A DNA stretch of 64,000 nucleotides from Clostridia bacterium (GTDB taxonomy: Bacteria > Bacillota > Clostridia > Oscillospirales > Acutalibacteraceae): assembly GCA_017516745.1 (NCBI GenBank), contig JAFXBF010000011.1, positions 124,001 to 188,000 on the forward strand, written 5' to 3'. The translations under genes and the position numbers were made by a program. Shown here one piece after another: positions 1 to 8,280 of this stretch; within the stretch, counting starts at the first letter, position 1; every line of letters begins with the position of its first letter. Below the pieces are notes generated by a model, which did not search any database, was not told the DNA's origin, and saw only the letters and a program-made list of their open reading frames with translations.

Positions 1-133
1 GGCTTCTCTTCTGGGCTGTGATGCCGTGCTTGAGGTTAAGGACAACGCAGGCAAGGCGGAAATCGTCTTCCCTGCAATCAACCCCGATAACCTTGACAGT
101 AACTGGCTATACACAATAAAACTTACAAAATAA
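1..133 (+). CDS. C-terminal end of a probable alpha-L-fucosidase (GH29), cut by the window edge
   Basis: An open frame enters from the left edge (codons from position 2) and stops at 131-133. Its 43 residues include LLGCDAVLEVKD and FPAINPDNLDSNWLYTIKLTK. This resembles the C-terminal beta-domain of GH29 alpha-L-fucosidases, which usually ends in a pattern like lPalspdel..yayv.KL. The catalytic domain lies outside the window, so the assignment rests on the tail only. The next gene starts 15 bp after the stop and may be co-transcribed. Other beta-sandwich-ended glycosidases are possible. Confidence 0.5.
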   Translation, partial: ASLLGCDAVLEVKDNAGKAEIVFPAINPDNLDSNWLYTIKLTK

Positions 134-148
134 AGAAGGCGTGTAATA

Positions 149-1639
149 ATGCAGGATATGCTTAAATTTAAAAGCGGTACGGATGTCAGAGGCATAGCGG
201 TAGGAGAAAGTGACGGCAAAATACCGTTTCTTTCCGATGAAGCCGTGCGCAATATCGTGCTCGGGTTCGTGAAATTTCTTGACGAAAAGCCGCTTAAAAT
301 AGCCGTCGGCCACGATTGCCGTGTGTCTGCCGGAAGGCTTAAAAATGTAGTAATTGCTGCACTTGTCGATGCGGGTGTAACCGTAATTGACTGCGGTCTT
401 TCCTCAACGCCTGCCATGTTTATGACCAATGTCGAGCTCTCCTGCGATGCCGCAATCCAGCTCACCGCAAGCCACCACCCGTGGGACAAGAACGGCCTGA
501 AATTCTTTGTGGGAAGAAGCGGAATTGACGGCAAACAGCTTACCGAAATTCTCAAAAATGCTGAAAATCCCACCGTTCCCGAAGGTGAAAAAGGCACGGT
601 TGAAGCGGTTGATTTTATGCCACGTTATGCCGAAATCCTGCGTGAAATCATAATCAGAGAAACGGGCGAAGAAAAGCCCTTGAAAGGGCTTAAAATAGCC
701 GTTGATGCAGGTAACGGCGTCGGCGGATTTTACGCAAATCAGGTGCTCGAGCCTCTCGGTGCGGACGTTTCGGGAAGCAGGTTTTTAGAGCCCGACGGAA
801 TGTTCCCAAACCACATTCCAAACCCCGAAAACAAGCAGGCTATGCAGGCAATATCAGAAGCTGTTGTTGACAGCAAATCCGACCTCGGCTTAATCTTTGA
901 CACCGATGTTGACAGAGCCGCCTGTGTCGATTCAAGCGGCAGGGAAATTGCCCGAAACCGCCTTGTTGCGCTTGCGGCTGCAATTGCTCTTGAGGGCAAC
1001 GACGGCGGTACAATAGTCACCGACAGCATCGTTTCCGACGGTCTTATAGACTTTATCAACAACACCCTCGGCGGTGTGATTCTGCCGTTCAAGAGGGGCT
1101 ATAAGAACGTTATCGACAAGCAGATTGAACTGAACAATTCGGGCACAAACTGTCCGCTTGCAATAGAAACCTCGGGTCACGCCGCTTTCAGGAATAATTA
1201 TTATCTTGACGACGGCGCCTACCTTGCGGCAAGAATTGTAATAAAGCTGGTCGAGCTCAAGAAACAGGGCAAGTCGCTCGAAAGTCTTTTTGCTTCGCTT
1301 GCTCAAGCGGAGGAAGAAAAAGAAATCCGCCTTAAAATCAAGGTCGAGGATTTCCGCAGCTATGGCGAAAAGTTTGTTGAGGATCTGCGTGAATTTGCCG
1401 CTGAAAGCGAAAATTGGAGCGTAGTGCCGAACACATACGAGGGTGTGCGCATCAACGCCGATTCCAAAAGCGGTGACGGTTGGCTGCTTGCACGCTTAAG
1501 CGTTCACGACCCCGTAATCCCCGTCAATTTTGAAAGCAGAAGCAAGGGCGGCACACTCACCGCCGCAAAAATTCTGCTCGACTTCACTAAAAATTATCCC
1601 GAACTCGATTGTTCGGCGTTGGAAGAATATTGCGGATAA
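149..1639 (+). CDS. Phosphoglucomutase/phosphomannomutase family enzyme
   Basis: A 496-residue alpha-D-phosphohexomutase, which interconverts hexose-1-phosphate and hexose-6-phosphate in the cytoplasm and so feeds nucleotide-sugar synthesis. Visible motifs are the phosphoserine loop TASHHPWDKNG (Ser about 108), the metal-binding loop as DTDVDRAA (about residue 251, a variant of DGDGDR), and the sugar-binding loop ETSGHAAF (about 345). The four-domain family is usually 450-500 residues, so this is full length. An AAAGAAGG-like ribosome site precedes ATG 149. Glycan-synthesis genes follow after the toxin-like locus, which fits a sugar-supply role. Whether it acts on mannose, glucose or glucosamine cannot be read from the sequence. 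Confidence 0.88.
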   Translation: MQDMLKFKSGTDVRGIAVGESDGKIPFLSDEAVRNIVLGFVKFLDEKPLKIAVGHDCRVSAGRLKNVVIAALVDAGVTVIDCGLSSTPAMFMTNVELSCDAAIQLTASHHPWDKNGLKFFVGRSGIDGKQLTEILKNAENPTVPEGEKGTVEAVDFMPRYAEILREIIIRETGEEKPLKGLKIAVDAGNGVGGFYANQVLEPLGADVSGSRFLEPDGMFPNHIPNPENKQAMQAISEAVVDSKSDLGLIFDTDVDRAACVDSSGREIARNRLVALAAAIALEGNDGGTIVTDSIVSDGLIDFINNTLGGVILPFKRGYKNVIDKQIELNNSGTNCPLAIETSGHAAFRNNYYLDDGAYLAARIVIKLVELKKQGKSLESLFASLAQAEEEKEIRLKIKVEDFRSYGEKFVEDLREFAAESENWSVVPNTYEGVRINADSKSGDGWLLARLSVHDPVIPVNFESRSKGGTLTAAKILLDFTKNYPELDCSALEEYCG

Positions 1640-1714
1640 TGCAAATAGAATTAAGCTGCCGTTCAATTGCGAACAGCAGCTTAATTTGTTTATTTCTGAT
1701 TTAACTGAAATATA

Positions 1715-1743
1715 TTGACTCTATAGAACATTTGTGCTAAAGT
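1715..1743 (+). promoter_or_regulatory. Promoter of the small toxin locus
   Basis: TTGACT (1715-1720), a 17-nt spacer and TAAAGT (1738-1743) with an extended -10 TGC just before it. An imperfect palindrome, AGAACA to TGTTCT (1725-1748), overlaps the -10 and could be an operator. Confidence 0.6.
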
Positions 1744-1813
1744 GTTCTGTGTAAGGTGTTGTCATAACACGGTAGGCGGTTACACTCTTTGCCCTCGCAA
1801 GGGGGTGATGCGT

Positions 1814-1912
1814 ATGCAGTACATAACATTATCGGATTTATTACAATTCGTTCTTGTTATTATCGGCATTATAGGAGTTGTTTTCACAGCTTTTGAGCAT
1901 AAAAAGAATTAA
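1814..1912 (+). CDS. Small holin-like membrane peptide, probable type I toxin
   Basis: A 32-residue peptide, MQYITLSDLLQF followed by a hydrophobic core (VLVIIGIIGVVFTAF) and a charged end (EHKKN). This is the layout of the holin-like toxin family (Hol_Tox / TxpA-like): a short start, one membrane span and a basic tail. AAGGGGGTGA (1799-1808) is a strong ribosome site placed for ATG 1814. An in-frame ATG at 1808 lies inside that site and is less likely. A terminator follows directly and an inverted repeat surrounds the gene. It probably depolarises the membrane when not silenced by an antisense RNA. It could instead be a harmless degenerate copy. Confidence 0.68.
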   Translation: MQYITLSDLLQFVLVIIGIIGVVFTAFEHKKN

Positions 1913-1948
1913 CCGCCAGTCCCTGAACAAGATGGCGGTTAATCTTTT
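1911..1948 (+). terminator. Rho-independent terminator after the toxin-like gene
   Basis: AACCGCCA (1911-1918) pairs perfectly with TGGCGGTT (1933-1940) and is followed by AATCTTTT. Confidence 0.75.
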
Positions 1949-2081
1949 AATCTTCATTAATTCGAGGGCGTAACCGTCTATCGGCAGCGCCTTACACCTT
2001 TATTATATTCATTTTTGCTCTGTTGTCAACAGCATCAGGATATTTTTATTTCCTTCCCCTTAATTTATTTTATAATATCTA

Positions 2082-2110
2082 TTGAAATTTCTTAACAAAG
2101 AATGTAAAAT
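2082..2110 (+). promoter_or_regulatory. Promoter of the first glycan cluster
   Basis: TTGAAA (2082-2087), a 17-nt spacer and TAAAAT (2105-2110), 46 bp before the start codon at 2157. It probably drives genes 2157-6168. Confidence 0.65.
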
Positions 2111-2156
2111 AAACACTGTATATGTATAAACTCGACTGAAAAGGAGATTTACGGTT

Positions 2157-3227
2157 ATGGCAAAGCTTAAAATGGCGGTTATCGGTACGGGCGGTATCAG
2201 TAACGAGCATATCAGAGGTTACATAAACAATCCCGATACCGAGCTTTACGCTTTCTGCGATATCAACCCCGAGCGTGTTAAGGCGATGGCTGAGCAGTAC
2301 GGTGTTCCGCTTGAGAGAACATTTACCGACAAGGACGAAATGCTCAAAGCCCTTCCCGAGATTGATGCTGTAAGCGTTTGTACATGGAACAGCGCTCACG
2401 CCGAGTGTACAATTGCCGCACTCAACGCAGGCAAGCACGTTATCTGCGAAAAGCCTATGGCTATGAATGCTGAGGAAGCAAAGCAGATGCTGGAAGCTGC
2501 AAAGCGCAACAATAAGCTGCTTATGATTGGCTTTGTCCGCCGTCACGGTAACGACTGTGAGGTCATACGTGAAAACGTCGATGCAGGCACCTTCGGAGAG
2601 CTTTACTACGCAAAGGCTACCTACCTTCGCCGCAACGGCAATCCCGGCGGTTGGTTCGGCGATAAATCCCGTTCGGGCGGCGGTCCTCTTATTGACCTTG
2701 GTGTTCATGTTATTGACCTTGTCCGCTTCATTTTCGGAAACCCCAAGCCCGTTTCCGTTTACGGCGTAACCTTCCAAAAGCTCTTTAACCGTCCGAATGT
2801 ATACGGCGGCAAGGCATGGAAAGCTGCAAGCACGGGCGTTGAAGATATCTGCGATGTTGAAGATCTTGCTTCTGCACTTATCCGTTTTGATAACGGTGCC
2901 GTGCTCAGCGTTGAAGCCGCTTTCAGCCTCAACATCAAAAAGGACGAAGGCAATATCGAGCTCTTCGGCACAAAGGCAGGCGCAAAGCTTGACCCCAATG
3001 TTGAAATCTTTACAGAGCTTAATAACCGTATGGTAAATATCGGCTTTGCTCAGGAAACCGCTCTGAGCTTCGACGGTCTTTTCCAAAAGGAAATCGACAA
3101 CTATGTCGATGCAATTCTCGGCAAGGCGGAGTGTCTTGCTCCTGCCGAGGACGGTGTTGAGATGATGAAAATACTCGATGCTGTTTATGAATCTGCCCGT
3201 ACGGGTCACGAGGTTGTGCTTAACTGA
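2157..3227 (+). CDS. Gfo/Idh/MocA family NAD(P)-dependent oxidoreductase
   Basis: A 356-residue protein with an N-terminal Rossmann fold (VIGTGGISNEHI, residues 8-19), the family signature CEKPMAM (about 100-106) and the C-terminal substrate domain containing GGGPLIDLGVHVIDL. Family members oxidise or reduce sugar carbons using NAD(P). AAGGAG (2141-2146) precedes ATG 2157. The stop overlaps the next start by one base (TGATG), so it is translationally coupled to an aminotransferase. That pairing suggests it makes a keto-sugar for amination, but the substrate is inferred from context. It heads a glycan-building operon of at least four genes. Confidence 0.85.
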   Translation: MAKLKMAVIGTGGISNEHIRGYINNPDTELYAFCDINPERVKAMAEQYGVPLERTFTDKDEMLKALPEIDAVSVCTWNSAHAECTIAALNAGKHVICEKPMAMNAEEAKQMLEAAKRNNKLLMIGFVRRHGNDCEVIRENVDAGTFGELYYAKATYLRRNGNPGGWFGDKSRSGGGPLIDLGVHVIDLVRFIFGNPKPVSVYGVTFQKLFNRPNVYGGKAWKAASTGVEDICDVEDLASALIRFDNGAVLSVEAAFSLNIKKDEGNIELFGTKAGAKLDPNVEIFTELNNRMVNIGFAQETALSFDGLFQKEIDNYVDAILGKAECLAPAEDGVEMMKILDAVYESARTGHEVVLN

Positions 3228-4369
3228 TGTCTGAAAATAAAAGAATTTTCCTTTCGTCACCGCATATGAGTGACGAAGGGTATGAAAAAGAATACATAAA
3301 CCTTGCCTTCGACACCAACTGGATTGCTCCGTTGGGTCAGAATGTTGACGGCTTTGAAAACGAGCTGTGTGCCTACACGGGTGCCAAATATGCCGCTGCA
3401 CTCAGCGCAGGCACGGCGGCAATTCACCTCGCCCTGAAAGCGGCAGGCATAAAGCCGGGGGACAGGGTTTTCTGCCCTACTCTCACATTTTCCGCAACGG
3501 TAAACCCCGTTGTATACGAAAACGCAATACCCGTTTTTATCGACTGTGACGAGGAAACCTGGAATATGTCGCCAAAGGCGCTCGAAAAGGCTTTTGAGAA
3601 GTATCCTGACACGAAGTTTGTTGCGGTTGCCCATCTCTACGGTCTTGCCGCCGATATGGACGAAATTATGCGTATCTGCCGTGAGCATAACGCCGTTATT
3701 ATCGAGGATGCCGCAGAAAGCCTCGGCACTACCTACAAGGGTAAAATGACGGGCACCTTCGGTGAATACGGCATATACAGCTTCAACGGCAATAAAATCA
3801 TAACCACCTCGGGCGGCGGTGCACTTGTGTGTAACCTTGCCGATGATGAAAAGGCCGAGGAAAGAATTAAAAAAGCACGCTTCTGGGCTACACAGAGCCG
3901 TGACCCTGCACGACACTACCAGCACAGCGAAATCGGCTACAACTACCGTATGAGCAACATTGTTGCAGGTATAGGCAGAGGTCAGCTTAAAGTGCTCAAC
4001 GAGCGTGTGGCAAAGAAAAGATACATATTTGATTTTTATAAAAAAGCATTTGCGGATATAGCGGATATTCATATGATGCCCATTGACAGGGACAGTGTTT
4101 CAAACTGCTGGCTTACCTGCATTACCCTTACGGGCGACAGGGTTAAACCGCTTGATATACTGCTTGCACTCGAAAAGGAAAACATAGAGGCAAGACCTAT
4201 CTGGAAGCCTCTGCACCTTCAGCCCGTGTTTGAAGGCTGTGACTATTTCGGCGAAGAACACACGGCTCAAAAAATATTCGACTGCGGTGTCTGCCTGCCG
4301 TCAGACACAAAGATGACGGACGAAGAGCTTGAAAGAGTTGCTTCGATAGTTAAGTTTCTTTGGAAATAA
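3227..4369 (+). CDS. DegT/DnrJ/EryC1/StrS sugar aminotransferase (PglE/EpsN-like)
   Basis: A 380-residue PLP enzyme that transfers an amino group to a nucleotide keto-sugar. The start IFLSSPHMSDEGYEKEYI resembles PglE/EpsN-type aminotransferases, which act on 4-keto sugars in bacillosamine-like pathways. The fold-type I features visible are SAGTAAIHLAL, the Asp of IIEDAAESLG and the PLP lysine in SFNGNKIIT (Lys about 190). It starts inside the stop of the oxidoreductase and is followed by a phosphoglycosyl transferase and a GT4. This supports a role in making the first, membrane-linked amino sugar of a glycan. The exact sugar product is inferred. Confidence 0.87.
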   Translation: MSENKRIFLSSPHMSDEGYEKEYINLAFDTNWIAPLGQNVDGFENELCAYTGAKYAAALSAGTAAIHLALKAAGIKPGDRVFCPTLTFSATVNPVVYENAIPVFIDCDEETWNMSPKALEKAFEKYPDTKFVAVAHLYGLAADMDEIMRICREHNAVIIEDAAESLGTTYKGKMTGTFGEYGIYSFNGNKIITTSGGGALVCNLADDEKAEERIKKARFWATQSRDPARHYQHSEIGYNYRMSNIVAGIGRGQLKVLNERVAKKRYIFDFYKKAFADIADIHMMPIDRDSVSNCWLTCITLTGDRVKPLDILLALEKENIEARPIWKPLHLQPVFEGCDYFGEEHTAQKIFDCGVCLPSDTKMTDEELERVASIVKFLWK

Positions 4370-4402
4370 AACATTCTGAAAAAAATTTACGGGGCGGATA
4401 AT

Positions 4403-5029
4403 TTGAGAAAGTTATATGACAAGTTAATAAAGAGGGCGGCGGATTTTCTTCTCTCCCTGTTTGCGCTTGCCGTGCTTGCTCTTCCGCTTGCCGTGCTTGC
4501 CATTTTGGTAAGAAGCAAGCTGGGCAGTCCCATACTTTTTAAACAGGAAAGACCCGGCAAAAACGGCGAAATATTTACGCTCTGTAAATTTCGCACCATG
4601 ACGGATGAGTGTGACGAAAACGGCGAATTACTGCCCGATGAAATAAGACTTACAAAATTCGGTAAGCTGCTGCGCAGTCTTTCGCTTGACGAATTGCCCG
4701 AGCTTTACAACATACTAAAGGGCGATATGAGCTTTGTCGGCCCGAGGCCGTTGCTCGTGCGCTATCTGCCTTTGTACAGCGAAAGGCAGGCTATGCGCCA
4801 CAATGTCCGACCCGGTCTTACGGGTCTTGCCCAGGTCAACGGCAGAAACCTGCTCACCTGGGAAGAAAAGTTTGAGTGGGACGTTAAATATGTTGAAAAT
4901 ATCAGCCCGTGGCTCGATATAAAAATTCTTTTCAGAACCGTTCTCAACGTTCTGAAAAGAGAGGGTATCAGCAGCGAAACCTCTGCAACAATGGAGGAAT
5001 TCAAGGGTGTACGGGAGGCGGAGAGATGA
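4403..5029 (+). CDS. Phosphoglycosyl transferase, initiating sugar transferase (PglC/EpsL-like)
   Basis: A 208-residue bacterial sugar transferase that moves a sugar-1-phosphate from a nucleotide sugar to undecaprenyl phosphate, the first step of glycan assembly. One hydrophobic re-entrant helix lies at residues 10-35. The catalytic core follows: ILFKQERPG, the FRTM segment, the Asp-Glu dyad in SLDELPELYNILKGDMS, and GPRPLL. The small monotopic size matches PglC rather than the large WbaP type. Translation appears to start at TTG 4403 behind a weak GGGGCGG site; no in-frame ATG fits. Its end overlaps the next gene by ATGA. Confidence 0.88.
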   Translation: MRKLYDKLIKRAADFLLSLFALAVLALPLAVLAILVRSKLGSPILFKQERPGKNGEIFTLCKFRTMTDECDENGELLPDEIRLTKFGKLLRSLSLDELPELYNILKGDMSFVGPRPLLVRYLPLYSERQAMRHNVRPGLTGLAQVNGRNLLTWEEKFEWDVKYVENISPWLDIKILFRTVLNVLKREGISSETSATMEEFKGVREAER

Positions 5030-6168
5030 AAAAAGCCCTGCTTACGGCTTCAATACACTACCACTTTACGTCCTTCCATTTTCCGCTGATAGACCTGCTT
5101 CACGAAAACGGATATGAAGTACATATAGCCGCAAAGGATATGTCCGACAAAGAGCCTTTGAAGCGTCTGACAGACAGAATTGATGCCTTTCACGATATCG
5201 ATTTTGACCGTTCACCGTTGAGCAAGAAAAACATAGCGGCGTACAAAGCCCTCAAAAAGCTGATTGATGAGGGCGAATATGACGTTGTTCATTGCAACAC
5301 ACCCGTTGTCGGAATTTTAAGCCGCCTTGCCGCAAGAAAGGCAAGGAAAAACGGCACAAAGGTTATCTACACCGCACACGGCTTTCACTTTTACAAGGGT
5401 GCCTCAAAATTAAACTGGCTGATTTTTTATCCGCTCGAAAAGCTCTGCGGTACGCTTTTTACCGATTGCCTTATAACAATCGGTGACGAGGATGAGTCAA
5501 GGGCAAAACGCCTGAATCTCTGTAAAACGGTGCGGCGTATTCACGGTGTCGGCGTTGATGCGGCGAAATATACCGATACCGACGAGGAAACAAAGAATAA
5601 TTTAAGAGCGGAATACGGCTTTAGTGAACAGGATGTGCTATGTTTGTGCACGGGTGAACTCAACGCCAACAAAAACCAGAAGCTGCTCATAAATTCTTTG
5701 CAATATCTCAAAGAAATCTGTCCCGATTTCAAAATCCTTTTTGCAGGTGCAGGCGACAGCGAAGAAGAACTCAAAGCCCTTGTAAACAGGCTCGGCGTAG
5801 AAAATTCTGCTCGGCTTATGGGCTACCGAACGGATGTTGATAAGCTGCTTAAAATAAGCGATTTTGTGGCTTCTGCCAGCTACCGTGAGGGTCTGCCCGT
5901 AAATATAATCGAGGGTATGTTCAGCAAAAAGGCGGCGGTTGTAACCCCTAACAGAGGGCATAACGAGCTTGTTAAAGAAAACGAGAGCGGTCTGTTTGTG
6001 CCGACCGATGACCCGAAGCAATGTGCTTCAGCCTTTGAAAAGCTTTATAAGGATAAAACAATGCGCCTTTCAATGGGCGAAAAAGCCTTTGAAAGAGCAC
6101 AGAAATATTCAAGCGAAAAAGTAAAAAAAGAGCTTGAAGAAATATACAAAGAAATAATTTTCAATTAA
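5026..6168 (+). CDS. Glycosyltransferase family 4 (PglA/EpsD-like)
   Basis: A 380-residue GT-B glycosyltransferase that probably adds the second sugar to the lipid-linked primer made by the preceding enzyme. The N-terminal acceptor domain opens with KKALLTASIHYHF. The C-terminal nucleotide-sugar domain carries SASYREGLPVNIIEGMF (about 283-299), the GT4 E-x7-E region. ATG 5026 is chosen because it overlaps the previous stop by ATGA and follows GGGAGG at 5013-5018; an upstream in-frame extension inside the previous gene is not needed. The next gene, nagB, is 59 bp away and may be separately controlled. Confidence 0.85.
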   Translation: MKKALLTASIHYHFTSFHFPLIDLLHENGYEVHIAAKDMSDKEPLKRLTDRIDAFHDIDFDRSPLSKKNIAAYKALKKLIDEGEYDVVHCNTPVVGILSRLAARKARKNGTKVIYTAHGFHFYKGASKLNWLIFYPLEKLCGTLFTDCLITIGDEDESRAKRLNLCKTVRRIHGVGVDAAKYTDTDEETKNNLRAEYGFSEQDVLCLCTGELNANKNQKLLINSLQYLKEICPDFKILFAGAGDSEEELKALVNRLGVENSARLMGYRTDVDKLLKISDFVASASYREGLPVNIIEGMFSKKAAVVTPNRGHNELVKENESGLFVPTDDPKQCASAFEKLYKDKTMRLSMGEKAFERAQKYSSEKVKKELEEIYKEIIFN

Positions 6169-6227
6169 CAAATTGTAGGGGCGGATATCCTCCGTCCGAA
6201 ACCTATAACAGAAAGGAAAACACAAAA

Positions 6228-6956
6228 ATGAAAATCATCGTACTTGAAAACGCAGCGCAGATTGGCGAGCAGCTCGGTCAGTTTTATGTTGACTTTGTCA
6301 ACGAAAATCCTTCTTGCGTGCTCGGCCTTGCAACAGGCGCAACACCCGTACCGACCTACAACTACATAGTTGATGCCTACAAGCAGGGTAAGGTCAGCTT
6401 CAAGGATGTAAGCACCTTCAACCTGGACGAATACTGCGACCTGCCCAAGGACAACAAGAACAGCTACTACACCTTTATGTTCCAGAATCTGTTCAGCCAC
6501 GTTGACATCAACCCCGAAAACGTCGGCTTCCTCGACGGCAACGTAACCGATTATGACGCAGAAAGCAAGCGCTATGCCGAGGCTATCAAGGCCAAGGGCG
6601 GTATTGATGTTCAGCTTCTGGGTATCGGTCACAACGGCCACATCGCCTTCAATGAGCCGGCAGATGCGTTTACGGACGAAGCCTTCCGTGTTACCCTTTC
6701 TGAAAGCACAATCAACGCTAACTCCATCTATTTTGACGATGCTCCGATGCCGCATTACGCAATGACTATGGGTATCGGCTCAATTATGCGTTCCAAGAAA
6801 ATTGTCCTTGTCGCAACGGGCGCAGGCAAGGCACAGGCTGTCAAGGGCATGGTCGAGGGCGAGGTTACTCCTCAGCTTCCCGCTTCCATCCTTCAGACAC
6901 ACGACGACGTTGTGGTTTATCTTGATAAGGAAGCAGCATCACTTCTTACGAAATAA
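6228..6956 (+). CDS. nagB: Glucosamine-6-phosphate deaminase
   Basis: A 242-residue isomerase-deaminase that converts glucosamine-6-phosphate to fructose-6-phosphate and ammonia, feeding amino sugars into glycolysis. Family motifs seen are GLATGATPVPTYNYI (about 37-51), FNLDEYCDLP (about 64-73, general base Asp) and GIGHNGHIAFNEP (about 135-147, catalytic His). The length equals the usual 240-270. AGAAAGGAAAA precedes ATG 6228. It lies between glycan genes and a secreted phosphoesterase. No nagA is present in this window. Confidence 0.95.
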   Translation: MKIIVLENAAQIGEQLGQFYVDFVNENPSCVLGLATGATPVPTYNYIVDAYKQGKVSFKDVSTFNLDEYCDLPKDNKNSYYTFMFQNLFSHVDINPENVGFLDGNVTDYDAESKRYAEAIKAKGGIDVQLLGIGHNGHIAFNEPADAFTDEAFRVTLSESTINANSIYFDDAPMPHYAMTMGIGSIMRSKKIVLVATGAGKAQAVKGMVEGEVTPQLPASILQTHDDVVVYLDKEAASLLTK

Positions 6957-6966
6957 TCAAACAATA

Positions 6967-6998
6967 AACGCCCGAGTGTTTGCAAGCACACGGGCGTT
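6967..6998. terminator. Hairpin between nagB and the phosphoesterase
   Basis: AACGCCCG (6967-6974) pairs with CGGGCGTT (6991-6998), with GTG/CAC pairs inside. There is no strong U-run on the plus strand, so it may terminate only partly or protect the nagB message. Confidence 0.45.
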
Positions 6999-7020
6999 AA
7001 TAATCAAGGAGGAAAATAAA

Positions 7021-8169
7021 ATGAAGAAGTTTATATCCTTAATGCTTACCGTCAGTCTGCTTTGTACTTTCTTTGTTTTCGGCGTAAATGCTGAGGACGG
7101 CGAAGAATTGACCAAGCTCAGCTTCGGTGAGGACGGAAAGTTCACCGTTTTACAGCTTACAGACCCGCAGGAGGATGCCTGCATTGCCGACGGGCTTATT
7201 GAGTTTATCGAAAAATCAATTGAAGCAACAGACCCCGATTTTATTGTAATTACGGGCGACCTTGTTGAAAACTCCCGTGCAGGCGATATTTCCGACAGCG
7301 AAATTTTCAAAGAGGGTGTCACCGTTGACGGCGATTACGAAAAGACACTCGAAAACACAAAAAAGGCAGTTGCGCAGATGTTTGCTCCGCTTGAAGAATC
7401 GGGCATTCCCTACGCCGTAACACAGGGTAATAACGATTACAGCAGCGAGGTTACTCTTGAGGACTGGATGGCAATTTACGCCGAATATCCGAACTGCATT
7501 ACCGCTGAATACTGCGATATGCTCTCAACAAAGGTTGACTATTATGTCCCCGTTTACTCCGCTTCGGGCGAGCCTGCCTTCGGTATCTGGATGCTCGACA
7601 ACGGCAAGGGCTTCGGCGAAGAACAGATGAATTGGTTTACTTCCTACGATAACGGCGGTGTACCCGGTGTTGTCTTTGAGCACATACCACTTGACGATAT
7701 GGGAAACCTTTATGAAGAATGTAAAATCTGGGATGAGGGTGCACTCATAAGCGGTACAAAGGCTTACCGCCTCAACGGCGAATTTGCCTGCGGTCACGCA
7801 GAGGGTATAATCACCCCCGGTGCAACAACCGATATTTTCAAGGCTTACAAAGCTAAAAACGTTGTCGGCGCTTTCTTCGGCCATTGGCATACAAGCGGCT
7901 TTACAGGCGTATGGGATGGTGTAACCTTCGGCATGACCTACGGCTGTCAGTTCTCAAAACTCGGCCCCTACGGTGTGAGAACGGTTACCCTCGACGAAGC
8001 AACGGGCACAATTGAAACCGAGCTTTTTGTATATGAAAACGGTGAATTTACAAAGCAGCTTGATGAGCCCTATGCAGAGTACGACAACGCATTTGATAAA
8101 GCTCTCAACGCAGTAATCTGCTTCTTTGAAAACATCTTCAATGCTCTCAAATATGCTTTGAAGTTCTAA
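7021..8169 (+). CDS. Secreted metallophosphoesterase with hydrophobic C-terminal helix
   Basis: A 382-residue calcineurin-like phosphoesterase. It has a signal peptide (MKKFISLMLTVSLLCTFFVFGVNA, cut near residue 24), so it acts outside the membrane. Metal-site motifs are LQLTDPQ (Asp, about 42-48), ITGDLVENS (about 77-85), GNND (about 137-140) and FFGHWHT (about 283-289). AAGGAGG (7006-7012) before ATG 7021 defines the start; an upstream in-frame extension runs into nagB and has no ribosome site. The last residues (NAFDKALNAVICFFENIFNA and following) form a Phe-rich amphipathic helix like the ends of other secreted proteins here. The substrate is unknown. A leaderless relative is at 61019-62134. 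Confidence 0.84.
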   Translation: MKKFISLMLTVSLLCTFFVFGVNAEDGEELTKLSFGEDGKFTVLQLTDPQEDACIADGLIEFIEKSIEATDPDFIVITGDLVENSRAGDISDSEIFKEGVTVDGDYEKTLENTKKAVAQMFAPLEESGIPYAVTQGNNDYSSEVTLEDWMAIYAEYPNCITAEYCDMLSTKVDYYVPVYSASGEPAFGIWMLDNGKGFGEEQMNWFTSYDNGGVPGVVFEHIPLDDMGNLYEECKIWDEGALISGTKAYRLNGEFACGHAEGIITPGATTDIFKAYKAKNVVGAFFGHWHTSGFTGVWDGVTFGMTYGCQFSKLGPYGVRTVTLDEATGTIETELFVYENGEFTKQLDEPYAEYDNAFDKALNAVICFFENIFNALKYALKF

Positions 8170-8211
8170 TTGGGAATGAATTGATCTCAACTAATTATAT
8201 TTTGTCGATAT

Positions 8212-8265
8212 GAATGCAAAGTGCAAAACGCAAAATGTAAAATTAAGGGTCGCTACGCTCCGATT
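8212..8265. repeat. Dispersed GCAAAATGCAAA-type repeat
   Basis: A stretch of GCAAAGTGCAAAACGCAAAATG followed by GGGTCGCTACGCTCCGAT. Close relatives occur at 29127-29180 and, inverted, at 29292-29350 and 58800-58858. All lie in gene-free DNA beside gene ends. Confidence 0.6.
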
Positions 8266-8280
8266 ATAAAATGCTCCGCA

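Larger units (their letters stand above)
1747..1998. repeat. Imperfect inverted repeat flanking the small toxin gene
   Basis: The segment before the toxin gene (about 1747-1796) and the reverse complement of the segment after it (1962-1998) share the same blocks in the same order: GTGTAAGG, CGGTTAC and GCCCTCG. In RNA the 5' and 3' ends could pair and hide the ribosome site. A transcript from the opposite strand would overlap the toxin message. This arrangement is typical of small holin-like type I toxin loci in Firmicutes. The antitoxin RNA itself is inferred, not shown. Confidence 0.6.

Noticed and set aside
1725-1748. LexA/DinR box in the toxin promoter
   Set aside because: The palindrome AGAACA...TGTTCT has the wrong spacing and flanks for the Gram-positive CGAAC-N4-GTTCG site.
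2079-3401. A 440-residue open frame on the minus strand
   Set aside because: It lies opposite the clear oxidoreductase gene, has no ribosome site and low-complexity Cys/Val-rich composition, so it is a shadow of that gene.
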